A stretch of 6,314 nucleotides of DNA, from assembly GCA_910585055.1 (NCBI GenBank), contig CAJUBY010000059.1, positions 1 to 6,314 of the forward strand. Direction: 5' to 3'. This document shows positions 1-5,025 of the stretch, piece after piece; the stretch's first letter is position 1; each line of letters begins with the position of its first letter. The notes beneath the pieces were generated by a model. The model saw nothing but the letters and a program-made list of their open reading frames with translations, made no database searches and was not told where the DNA came from. This DNA is from an uncultured Christensenella sp. (GTDB lineage: Bacteria; Bacillota; Clostridia; Christensenellales; Pumilibacteraceae). A program made the translations under genes and the position numbers.

Positions 1-2
1 TA

Positions 3-50
3 GGGCTTTTGCCCGCATATGAGAAACCCCCGGCTTCGCCGGGGGAGTTT
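3..50. terminator. Hairpin pair, probable terminator of the preceding gene
   Basis: A short hairpin (GGGC, TTTT loop, GCCC at 3-14) is followed by a strong GC hairpin at 24-50: CCCCCGG, loop CTTCG, CCGGGGG, extended by flanking AAAC and GTTT. The upstream A-run and downstream T-run make it usable in either direction, although the T-tract after it is short on both strands. It most likely ends transcription of a gene left of the window and separates it from the exporter pair. Confidence 0.55.
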
Positions 51-146
51 CATTTCGCTTGAAAGTGCAATTCTTAAAAATTTATTTTATTATTCCATAT
101 GGGAACTACGCTTTTACCGACCCTGTTTTTTTATGCGAAAAAAGCA

Positions 147-174
147 CGGTATGCCGTATATAAGGCATATACCG
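147..174 (+). other. Leader stem-loop upstream of first mntP
   Basis: CGGTATGCC (147-155) pairs with GGCATATACCG (164-174) with a two-base bulge and an eight-base loop, about 45 bases before the exporter start. A manganese-sensing yybP-ykoY riboswitch would be the expected leader element for this family, but I could not recognise its conserved core here. The function of this hairpin is therefore unknown. Confidence 0.3.
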
Positions 175-219
175 AAAAAGACGGTACTGTCGTGCCGTAA
201 TTCACAGGAAATACATATA

Positions 220-804
220 ATGCATGTAGACACATTTTTTTATTTCAACAGTTTGCTTTTCGGCGTCGGATTGGCGGTTGATGCGTTTCTGGTGGCTTTG
301 GCAAACGGTATGAATAAAGGCGGAACAAAGGCGTTTAAAGTGACGGCGGTCGCATCGGCATTTTCGGGATTTCAGCTTGCGGCGGTTTTTCTGGGATGGG
401 CGATTGCTCATACGGCATTTACATATTTTTCATGGATGGAACAATGTTTTACATGGATAGCCGTTTCGGTCATTATAGTTTTGGGCATTAAGATGATAGT
501 CGGCGGCGCTTCCGAAAACGGCGATAAACATTTGACGGAACTAAGTATTGCTGCGGTTTTGGTACAATGCGCCGCCACGTCGGTGGACGCTTTGACGGTC
601 GGTTTTACGATAGAAGAGTACGGATTGACGGCTGCTTTCGTTTGTGCCGTTATAATAGCGTCGGTCACGTTTGCGGCATATGCAAGCGGATTCGCAGTCG
701 GAAAAAAATTCGGGTTAAGGTTTGGGAAAACTGCGACGGTGATAGGCGGCATAGTGTTTTTTGCGATAGCCGCCGAGATAATAATTTCGACTTATTTTTT
801 GTAA
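220..804 (+). CDS. mntP: MntP-family manganese efflux pump, copy 1
   Basis: A 194-residue integral membrane protein, close to the usual 185-195 residues of the MntP (DUF204) family, which exports Mn2+ from the cytoplasm. Six hydrophobic segments are visible (about 8-30, 38-60, 74-95, 108-130, 138-160, 170-192), arranged as two homologous halves of three. Each half carries the family signature acidic residue: Asp21 in GLAVDAFLVALANG and Asp123 in ATSVDALTVGF. The C-terminal GKKFGLRFGK loop before the last helix is also typical. The ATG at 220 is preferred to the far-upstream in-frame ATG at 19, because AGGAAA lies about 9 bases before it and the membrane domain begins at once; the extra 67 residues would be non-family and would overlap the terminator. 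A TTGAAA at 59 with an AT-rich -10-like stretch near 83 is a weak promoter candidate. The substrate is inferred from the family only. Confidence 0.88.
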   Translation: MHVDTFFYFNSLLFGVGLAVDAFLVALANGMNKGGTKAFKVTAVASAFSGFQLAAVFLGWAIAHTAFTYFSWMEQCFTWIAVSVIIVLGIKMIVGGASENGDKHLTELSIAAVLVQCAATSVDALTVGFTIEEYGLTAAFVCAVIIASVTFAAYASGFAVGKKFGLRFGKTATVIGGIVFFAIAAEIIISTYFL

Positions 805-877
805 CATGGCCGATGGAAATTCAACATAAAAGCCGACGGCGTTACGTCAGCGAAAAACGATCGGACGGAATTAAAAA

Positions 878-1456
878 ATGCGCTACATCGTACTGATTAA
901 CAGCTTTTTGTTCGGGATAGGCTTGGCGTTTGAGTCTTTTATGGTCGCGCTTGCAAACGGTCTGAACAATGCAAGCGGCAGTGTTATGCGCGGCGTAAAA
1001 CTTGCGACATTATTTGCGGTATGTCATGTAATTGCGCTTATTATCGGCTGTGCGCTTGTTAAAACAGTGGTCGGTATTTCGGAAAACATCGACAGTATAC
1101 TCACTTATGCGGCAGCTGCGGTGCTGCTTGCGTTGGGTGTAAAAATGATTATCGAAGGAAGACGGGCGAGTAAAGAAGAGTTGCCGGTCAAATGCCGTAC
1201 AGCCGAATTAATATTGCAAAGCGCAGTCGCATCGTTCGACGCTTTTGCCGTCGGACTTACTGTATCCGACTATACGGTACCGGAAACAGCGATGTGCGCC
1301 GCAGTCGTATTTTCGGTAATTACGGCATTTTACGTATTCGGATTTACGGTCGGAAAAAAATTCGGCGTTCGGTTCGGTAAATATGCGGCGGTGATAGGCG
1401 GATTGGTGTTTATAGGCGTGGCGGCGGAAATAGCCGTCGGAGTGTTTTGGCAGTAA
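878..1456 (+). CDS. MntP-family manganese efflux pump, copy 2 (Asp to Glu in helix 1)
   Basis: A 192-residue paralogue of the preceding gene, 73 bp downstream on the same strand with no clear terminator between, so probably co-transcribed. A GGACGGAA purine tract precedes the ATG by about 7 bases. It has the same six-helix, two-half layout and the same GKKFGVRFGK loop and VIGG..F...AAEI ending as copy 1, which points to a tandem duplication. The second-half signature acid is kept (Asp121 in ASFDAFAVGL), but the first-half acid is Glu19 (GLAFESFMVALANG) instead of Asp. That position corresponds to Asp16 of E. coli MntP, in a conserved transmembrane motif. The change could alter ion preference or reflect a partner role beside copy 1. 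The family assignment is firm; the substrate is not. Confidence 0.85.
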   Translation: MRYIVLINSFLFGIGLAFESFMVALANGLNNASGSVMRGVKLATLFAVCHVIALIIGCALVKTVVGISENIDSILTYAAAAVLLALGVKMIIEGRRASKEELPVKCRTAELILQSAVASFDAFAVGLTVSDYTVPETAMCAAVVFSVITAFYVFGFTVGKKFGVRFGKYAAVIGGLVFIGVAAEIAVGVFWQ

Positions 1457-1461
1457 AATGC

Positions 1462-1490
1462 TTGCAAAATATAGTGTGTTGTGATACAAT
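1462..1490 (+). promoter_or_regulatory. Promoter of tRNA-Leu
   Basis: TTGCAA (1462-1467), a 17-base spacer and TACAAT (1485-1490) match the housekeeping sigma consensus. The predicted start near 1497 lies four bases before the mature tRNA 5' end, so the tRNA need not depend on read-through from the exporter genes just upstream. Confidence 0.75.
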
Positions 1491-1500
1491 CTTTGTATAA

Positions 1501-1584
1501 GCGAGCGTGGCGAAACGGCAGACGCGCCGGACTTAGGATCCGGTGCCGCAAGGCGTGGAGGTTCAAATCCTCTCGCTCGCACCA
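1501..1584 (+). tRNA. tRNA-Leu (anticodon UAG)
   Basis: The acceptor stem GCGAGCG pairs with CGCTCGC. The anticodon stem CCGGA/TCCGG encloses loop CTTAGGA, giving anticodon TAG, which reads CUA. A long class II variable arm (TGCCGCAAGGCGT) and the T arm GGAGG-TTCAAAT-CCTCT follow. The discriminator is A, as expected for Leu, and the 3' CCA is encoded at 1582-1584. Confidence 0.96.
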
Positions 1585-1596
1585 AAAAAATTTTGT

Positions 1597-1632
1597 CGCA
1601 TTTCGACGAATGACGCAATGCGGCTATTTTTT
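1597..1632 (+). terminator. Probable intrinsic terminator of tRNA-Leu
   Basis: CGCATT (1597-1602) pairs with AATGCG (1617-1622) around a 14-base loop, and six T follow at 1627-1632. The stem is short and the T-run starts four bases after it, so termination may be inefficient. An earlier A7T4 stretch directly follows the tRNA. Confidence 0.42.
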
Positions 1633-1978
1633 ATGCAATAAATTCGTTGAATGTATAGCTTTCCGAAGTTTCTTTTGTCGGAGTGGCGGTTAAAGTTATG
1701 ATTTTCGTATTATTATGCGCTCCCTCAGATAAATCTGCCGTAACTTTTATCTTGAAAAATATTTTCGTCGATTGGAAATATTTCAAGATTCCGATTTGGT
1801 AACGTCGGTTATATCAGTAAAATCGACGTTCGCCATTCCTATATAATGGTGTAATAAAGTTATAGTTTTTCTATCGTTTACGCGGATATACCATATAATA
1901 ACAGCGATGAACTTTCATAAACGTAGATATTAACAACACATAAAAAATAACGATCATTGATAATTTATTATTTATCAT
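1631..1978 (-). pseudogene. Possible decayed small secreted/membrane protein gene
   Basis: No intact frame exists, but successive minus-strand segments read like pieces of one gene. From an ATG at 1978 a 35-residue frame (stop at 1871) begins with a hydrophobic, signal-like stretch, MINNKLSMIVIFYVLLISTF. A second frame then gives VNDRKTITLLHHYIGMANV followed by DFTDITDVTKSES (stop at 1783). A third frame, open from 1813 to a TAA at 1631, gives KVTADLSEGAHNN followed by TKIITLTATPTKETSES and ends YTFNEFIA. The last segment has the polar, Thr-rich beta-strand look of an extracellular domain. Two frameshifts would be needed to join them, and no ribosome binding site is evident. I recognise no family. 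AT-rich sequence can mimic a hydrophobic start, so the N-terminal part is weaker than the C-terminal part. Confidence 0.3.
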
Positions 1979-2037
1979 GAAATTATTAGAAGTAAACTTT
2001 AGTTATTATGTTGAACGGAAATGTTTTCGTATTACAA

Positions 2038-2080
2038 ACACAAAAGACGAAATGGCGTTTTGACGGCGTCGTTTTTGTGT
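2038..2080. terminator. Long A/T-flanked stem-loop, possible bidirectional terminator
   Basis: ACACAAAAGACG (2038-2049) pairs with CGTCGTTTTTGTGT (2067-2080) with a one-base bulge around a 17-base loop. A-rich and T-rich arms outside a GACG/CGTC core are common in weak bidirectional terminators. It lies between the decayed minus-strand gene and the rdgB promoter and could insulate rdgB from upstream transcription. Confidence 0.35.
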
Positions 2081-2170
2081 GTTACGTTTCTCGTATATTA
2101 TAAATTATCGGAAAATGTCTTTACGCAATTATTCTTGTTTCGGCGATCGGATCGAATTCGACGAATATTG

Positions 2171-2199
2171 TTGCAATTTTTACCTATATGGTGTAAAAT
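2171..2199 (+). promoter_or_regulatory. Promoter of the rdgB operon, leaderless geometry
   Basis: TTGCAA (2171-2176), 17-base spacer, TAAAAT (2194-2199). Only AACAGT separates the -10 box from the rdgB ATG at 2206, so the predicted transcription start coincides with the start codon or falls within a base or two of it. No Shine-Dalgarno sequence is present. Confidence 0.7.
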
Positions 2200-2205
2200 A
2201 ACAGT

Positions 2206-2784
2206 ATGAAAGAATTGGTATTGGCAAGCGGAAATGCCGGCAAACTCGCCGAATTTCGCGCTATATTGCAAGGTTACGAAATACTGTCGCCCAAAGATCT
2301 CGAACTTGATTTCGACGTAGAAGAAACGGGGAACACTTTTTACGACAATGCGCTTATCAAAGCGAAAGCGCTGTACGAGATGTGTAATTTGCCTGCGCTT
2401 GCCGACGACAGTGGGCTGTGCGTAAAAGCGCTCAACGGTGCGCCGGGCGTGTTTTCTGCGCGTTACAGCGGCGGAACGGACGCAGATAACAACGCAAAAC
2501 TTTTGGATGTTATGAAAAATATTGCCGAGCGTTCCGCTTATTTCGAGAGTTGTATCGTCTATTACGACGGTAAAAATATCATCGACGTTACAGGCAGAAC
2601 GCACGGCGTTATAACCGATACGCCCAAGGGTAGCGGCGGTTTCGGTTACGATCCGCTGTTTTTGAGCGACGATCTCGGCAAGACTTTCGGAGAAGCGAGC
2701 GAAGAAGAAAAGAACGAAGTAAGTCACAGAGCGCGCGCGCTTGCGGCGCTGTCCGAAAAGCTTAAACAAATATCAGATAAATAA
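2206..2784 (+). CDS. rdgB: XTP/dITP diphosphatase (non-canonical purine NTP pyrophosphatase)
   Basis: A 192-residue member of the RdgB/HAM1 (Ham1p-like) family, which hydrolyses XTP, dITP and ITP to monophosphates plus pyrophosphate in the cytoplasm and so keeps deaminated purines out of DNA and RNA. Family motifs are all in order: SGNAGK (8-13) at the nucleotide-binding N-terminus, EETGNTF (39-45), ADDSGL (66-71) with the metal-binding acids, SARYSG (84-89), GFGYDP (145-150) and SHRARAL (173-179). Length matches the family. The start is fixed by the MKELVLASGN opening, which aligns with known members, even though no ribosome binding site precedes it; the promoter geometry implies a leaderless mRNA. 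It lies 12 bp upstream of a phosphodiesterase gene, as ysnA and ysnB do in Bacillus. Confidence 0.96.
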   Translation: MKELVLASGNAGKLAEFRAILQGYEILSPKDLELDFDVEETGNTFYDNALIKAKALYEMCNLPALADDSGLCVKALNGAPGVFSARYSGGTDADNNAKLLDVMKNIAERSAYFESCIVYYDGKNIIDVTGRTHGVITDTPKGSGGFGYDPLFLSDDLGKTFGEASEEEKNEVSHRARALAALSEKLKQISDK

Positions 2785-2796
2785 TAGGAGAAAACT

Positions 2797-3288
2797 ATGG
2801 ACGGTTCGTTTGCGGAAAAATCGACATATAAACTGATAGCCATATCCGACACGCATCACGATTTTGTTCGTTTGAATAAACTGTTGCCGATCATCAACTC
2901 CGCTGATTATTTGATATTCTGCGGCGACGGCGCTAACGATATATTGCAGATACACGGCAGGATAACGGTGCCTTTGGTGTGCGTAAAGGGCAATTGCGAT
3001 CAGGGAAGTAATATAAAGTTTACCGATCTTGCCTGTGCGTCGTTCGGGAATATCAGAGCGCTTGTAACGCACGGACATAATTTGGGCGTTAGGCAGGGAA
3101 CGGCGCAGCTTACAGGCATGGCGAAAATGAAGGACTGTCGTTTGGCGTTTTTCGGGCATACGCATAAATATTACGACAGAATAGAAAACGGCGTGCATTT
3201 GATAAATCCCGGAGCATTGTGTACGGGATCCTACGCTTTAGTCGTTGGCGACGGTTACGACTTTATAAGCAAGCAGTGTATTATATAG
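2797..3288 (+). CDS. YfcE/YsnB-like metallophosphoesterase
   Basis: A 163-residue calcineurin-like phosphoesterase of the YfcE/MJ0936 type. Metal-ligand motifs appear in order: ISDTH (Asp18, His20), CGDGAND (Asp44), KGNCD (Asn66), THGH (His92, His94) and GHTH (His121, His123), then NPGA at 137-140. The usual NPGS/PR ending is altered to NPGALCTGSYA, a small departure near the active-site rim. It is cytoplasmic, with a dinuclear metal site; family members hydrolyse phosphodiesters in vitro, but the physiological substrate is generally unknown. AGGAG at 2786-2790, six bases before the ATG, is a strong ribosome binding site, in contrast to the leaderless rdgB 12 bp upstream. The two are almost certainly one operon. 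The stop is TAG. Confidence 0.92.
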   Translation: MDGSFAEKSTYKLIAISDTHHDFVRLNKLLPIINSADYLIFCGDGANDILQIHGRITVPLVCVKGNCDQGSNIKFTDLACASFGNIRALVTHGHNLGVRQGTAQLTGMAKMKDCRLAFFGHTHKYYDRIENGVHLINPGALCTGSYALVVGDGYDFISKQCII

Positions 3289-3399
3289 AGAGGATAATAT
3301 AAGTATATATACGTTATAAGACCGTATAATTCCCGACGTTAATGTTTGCCGTAACATGATCGTATTCTTTGTTTGCAATACGAAATAGTGATTGTGAAA
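3289..3399. other. Intergenic gap with a stem-loop, no gene
   Basis: The AT-rich stretch after the phosphoesterase shows no reading frame worth calling. CGTATT (3361-3366) and AATACG (3377-3382) form a six-base stem without a T-run. It could be a weak end point for the rdgB operon. Confidence 0.3.
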
Positions 3400-3663
3400 T
3401 TATTGTGATTTGCGGTGAACGAGCGCAGTTTTTCCCGTGTAGTTTTTGAATTTTTGGATAAAGTGGGAAATACTGTCGTAGCCTACGTCAAGCGAAATAT
3501 TGGCAGTATGTATCAGTGAATGTGAAACGTCGTATTTTACTGTCGATACGATTTGCGAGCATATGTTTGGCTGTACGGAATAAAACCAAATTGCCCGTGG
3601 ATACAACTTCGCGCAATATATCATTTTTTGAAAATTACAATATGCTCCATACGATCGTATCAA
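3400..3663 (-). pseudogene. C-terminal remnant of an AraC-family regulator
   Basis: An open stretch of 87 codons with only a TTG near its beginning. Its last 39 residues read SLIHTANISLDVGYDSISHF followed by IQKFKNYTGKTALVHRKSQ. This matches the second helix-turn-helix of AraC/XylS activators: the ISxxVGYxSxSxFxxxFKxxxGxTxxxxR pattern is complete and ends at the natural C-terminus. The first helix-turn-helix and any effector-binding domain are not recognisable upstream in this frame or its neighbours. The protein would therefore be a stub of about 40 meaningful residues with no start or ribosome binding site, best read as a decayed gene. It faces the rdgB operon end to end. Confidence 0.6.
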
Positions 3664-3695
3664 ATAACTTATCTCGCTTAATTCGCTGCAGTTAA

Positions 3696-4056
3696 TTTAC
3701 TATATCGTCGGCAAGGGGGGGATCTGTTGAAATAAACGAGTTGAATGTAACGAAACAGATCGAACTTATCGACGCTGTTCCGTGTTATGGCGCGATCGGA
3801 TAAAATTATGACACTTGAAAAACTTAAAAAAATAATTAAGACCGCCGAATTAAATAATATCTCACGTCAACTTAAAAAACTCGGTTGCATATTTTGTAAC
3901 AAATATATAAAGCTCGGAGAAATCGGTATTCTCGAATTTATGTAATCAGTTAAATTCAAGGCGGAAAACTTTGCCGACTAACAACGTAAATATCTTACAG
4001 CAGACGGATCTGCAGAGAAGTTAATGGATACTAAAATTTGGAATTTATTTATGTAA
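3696..4056 (+). pseudogene. Stop-interrupted reading frame of unknown family
   Basis: One frame, open from 3696 to a TAA at 3801, gives VEINELNVTKQIELIDAVPC and YGAIG. A second frame from the ATG at 3787 (or 3808) gives MTLEKLKKIIKTAELNNISR, QLKKLGCIFCNKYIK and LGEIGILEFM, then TAA (3943). The same frame goes on with SVKFKAENFAD, TAA (3979), then QRKYLTADGSAEKLMD and TKIWNLFM, TAA (4054). The pieces are amphipathic, charged and protein-like and stay in one frame across two stops, suggesting an old gene of about 115 codons with one frameshift and two nonsense changes. The 45-residue ATG (3808) to TAA (3943) part could still be translated; only a weak GGAT precedes it. It has a CxxC (Cys27, Cys30). 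I do not recognise the family. A run of seven G at 3715-3721 lies just upstream. Confidence 0.35.
4000..4013 (+). other. Small stem-loop inside the interrupted frame
   Basis: GCAGA, loop CGGA, TCTGC forms a tight five-base hairpin 19 bases after the second in-frame stop (3979-3981). No T-run follows, so it is not a terminator. It could be chance. Confidence 0.2.
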
Positions 4057-4099
4057 ATGTCTATAAAATAAAGCCAACTTTGGGCGAAGGAGATCCGAT

Positions 4100-4225
4100 A
4101 TGATAAAAAAATGTAAATGCAATGAATGTCCGTACTGTCAGCCGACAACCGATTTTTGGACATGTTGGTGTAGCTATTGGAATAAAGTGGTATATAGAGC
4201 TTCCGGTTGTATACGAGATGATTAA
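4100..4225 (+). CDS. Small Cys-rich protein (41 residues), possibly the start of a broken gene
   Basis: An ATG preceded by AAGGAG (4087-4092) with a seven-base spacer, the best ribosome binding site in this region, opens a 41-residue frame. It holds seven cysteines (5, 7, 10, 13, 22, 24, 37) in the pattern C-x-C-x2-C-x2-C-x8-C-x-C-x12-C, four tryptophan/tyrosine-rich positions between them (FWTCWCSYW) and an acidic IRDD end. Such spacing suits zinc or iron-sulfur binding, but I recognise no named family. The same frame stays protein-like after the TAA at 4223, so this may be only the N-terminal part of a longer ancestral protein (see the interrupted frame to 4387). It sits 43 bp after another interrupted frame, and neither has an obvious promoter. 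As it stands a 41-residue product is possible; function is unknown. Confidence 0.45.
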   Translation: MIKKCKCNECPYCQPTTDFWTCWCSYWNKVVYRASGCIRDD

Positions 4226-4387
4226 AAACAAAGCTGTATTAGAACGTCGATAGCGAAGTATACAAAAAAACGCACACAGGCGGAGTACGCCGTTTGAAAT
4301 ACCTTGATGAACCTTGAAGATTTTGCGCATCTGTACAAATTCTTCAAAGAAAATCATAAAACAAAAGTGAAGCTTATCTATACATAA
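4226..4387 (+). pseudogene. In-frame continuation of the Cys-rich frame, two stops
   Basis: After the TAA at 4223 the same frame reads KQSCIRTSIAKYTKK and RTQAEYAV, meets TGA at 4295, and continues NTLMNLEDFAHLYKFFKE and NHKTKVKLIYT before TAA at 4385. The last piece, which has an ATG at 4307 (26 codons, no ribosome binding site), is strongly protein-like: amphipathic helix, then basic strand. With the Cys-rich head this would make one protein of about 95 residues broken by two nonsense codons and no frameshift. The shifted frame GGVRRLKYLDEP overlaps 4273-4315 and also looks plausible, so the exact ancestral path is unsure. Confidence 0.35.
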
Positions 4388-4451
4388 TAGAAGGCGTTCA
4401 ACAATTCATACGACAAAAATAAAATCTTTATTTGATACGAACAACACTACA

Positions 4452-4560
4452 CATTGCAAATGAACGTTATAATAGTTCAGCTGCGTGTATCTGTTAAAAA
4501 CAAACGAGTTACACGAGATTAAAAAATTGGATATGTACTGAAATATCGCCATTTGCAATG
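4452..4560. repeat. Perfect 11-bp inverted repeat pair
   Basis: CATTGCAAATG (4452-4462) and its exact reverse complement CATTTGCAATG (4550-4560) flank 87 bp of AT-rich sequence. The enclosed DNA has no gene. It could be a regulatory or recombination relic, or chance. An AT-only hairpin (AAATAAA, ATC, TTTATTT at 4417-4433) lies just to its left. No other feature is visible between 4388 and 4630. Confidence 0.35.
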
Positions 4561-4630
4561 CTTTTACGACGCAATATTCTCTAATCGCAGTTTTTTGCCT
4601 TTTATCGGTACGGTCGTTAATTTCACACCC

Positions 4631-4665
4631 CAAACAAAAAACGCCGCGAGGACGTTTGTTGTTTG
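4631..4665 (-). terminator. Intrinsic terminator of the tRNA operon
   Basis: Immediately after the last tRNA, CAAACAACAAACG pairs with CGTTTTTTGTTTG (one mismatch) around an inner ACG-T-CC / GG-CGT stem with loop TCGC. The six T follow the GC core directly on the minus strand. It overlaps the encoded CCA of tRNA-Gln(CUG) by two bases. The mirrored A-run would also allow termination in the opposite direction. Confidence 0.75.
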
Positions 4666-4739
4666 GCAGGGGTAGAAAGATTCGAACTTTCGGAATGACG
4701 GAGTCAGAGTCCGTTGCCTTACCGCTTGGCGATACCCCT
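4664..4739 (-). tRNA. tRNA-Gln (anticodon CUG)
   Basis: Read on the minus strand: acceptor AGGGGTA with TACCCCT, D arm GCC-AAGCGGTAA-GGC, anticodon stem ACGGA/TCCGT with loop CTCTGAC (anticodon CTG, reads CAG), T arm GAAAG-TTCGAAT-CTTTC, discriminator G and encoded CCA. It is the last gene of the operon and a close paralogue of the Gln(UUG) gene before it, sharing its whole acceptor and D arm. Confidence 0.95.
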
Positions 4740-4781
4740 ATGATCGCTTTGTCGAGCATCAACAAAGCTGTTTTTGTTAAG

Positions 4782-4856
4782 TGGCAGGGGTAGCAAGATT
4801 CGAACTTGCGAATGCGAAAGTCAAAGTCTCGTGCCTTACCGCTTGGCGATACCCCT
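4782..4856 (-). tRNA. tRNA-Gln (anticodon UUG)
   Basis: Minus strand: acceptor AGGGGTA/TACCCCT, the same D arm as the other Gln gene, anticodon stem CGAGA/TTTCG (with one G-U pair) around loop CTTTGAC (anticodon TTG, reads CAA), T arm GCAAG-TTCGAAT-CTTGC, discriminator G, encoded CCA. The 42-base spacer to the next Gln gene contains AACAAA/TTTGTT, which can fold and may help processing. Confidence 0.95.
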
Positions 4857-4860
4857 GTAA

Positions 4861-4938
4861 TGGGGTGAGTAAAGGGATTCGAACCCTTGGCCTCCAGGGC
4901 CACAACCTGGCGCTCTAACCAACTGAGCTATACCCACC
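4861..4938 (-). tRNA. tRNA-His (anticodon GUG)
   Basis: Minus strand: acceptor GTGGGTA pairs with TACTCAC (one G-U), anticodon stem CCAGG/CCTGG with loop TTGTGGC (anticodon GTG, reads CAC/CAU), T arm AAGGG-TTCGAAT-CCCTT. The identity pair of tRNA-His is encoded: G at position -1 (4938) opposite discriminator C73 (4864). CCA is encoded. Four bases separate it from each neighbour. Confidence 0.96.
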
Positions 4939-4942
4939 ATAA

Positions 4943-5019
4943 TGGCACGCCCGGGGGGATTCGAACCCTCGACAAACGCCTTAGAAGGGCGCTACTCTAT
5001 CCAGCTGAGCTACGGGCGC
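4943..5019 (-). tRNA. tRNA-Arg (anticodon UCU)
   Basis: Minus strand: acceptor GCGCCCG with CGGGCGT (terminal G-U), anticodon stem GCGCC/GGCGT with loop CTTCTAA (anticodon TCT, reads AGA), T arm with TTCGAAT, discriminator G, encoded CCA. It serves the AGA codon, the usual minor or major Arg codon depending on the genome. Confidence 0.95.
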
Positions 5020-5025
5020 ACTTCG

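Noticed and set aside
19..219. N-terminal extension of the first MntP from the ATG at 19
   Set aside because: It would run through the upstream terminator hairpin, adds 67 residues without family similarity, and a ribosome binding site precedes the ATG at 220.
408..752. Minus-strand frame of 114 codons
   Set aside because: Antisense shadow of the first MntP gene with no start signal.
1208..1618. Minus-strand frame of 136 codons
   Set aside because: It spans the second MntP gene and the tRNA-Leu in antisense; the start lies inside the tRNA flank.
2098..2769. Long minus-strand frame of 223 codons
   Set aside because: It lies antisense to rdgB, whose family motifs are all present; it has no ribosome binding site or recognisable domain.
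4061..4357. Minus-strand frame of 98 codons across the Cys-rich gene
   Set aside because: No ribosome binding site or known motif, while the opposite strand has a strong start and a coherent composition.
3787..4387. Alternative genetic code or stop-codon recoding explaining the interrupted frames
   Set aside because: Intact neighbours stop normally at TAA and TAG, the interrupting codons include both TAA and TGA, and no recoding element (such as SECIS-like structure) is evident; gene decay is simpler.
4664..4739. Phage-type attachment site at the 3' end of tRNA-Gln(CUG)
   Set aside because: The only second copy of the 3' sequence is the paralogous Gln(UUG) gene; no duplicate or integrase gene is seen in the degenerate zone.
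4406..4903. Minus-strand open frame of 165 codons
   Set aside because: It runs through three tRNA genes and their terminator; its translation contains repeated tRNA-derived sequence (GVSPSGKA twice), not a protein.
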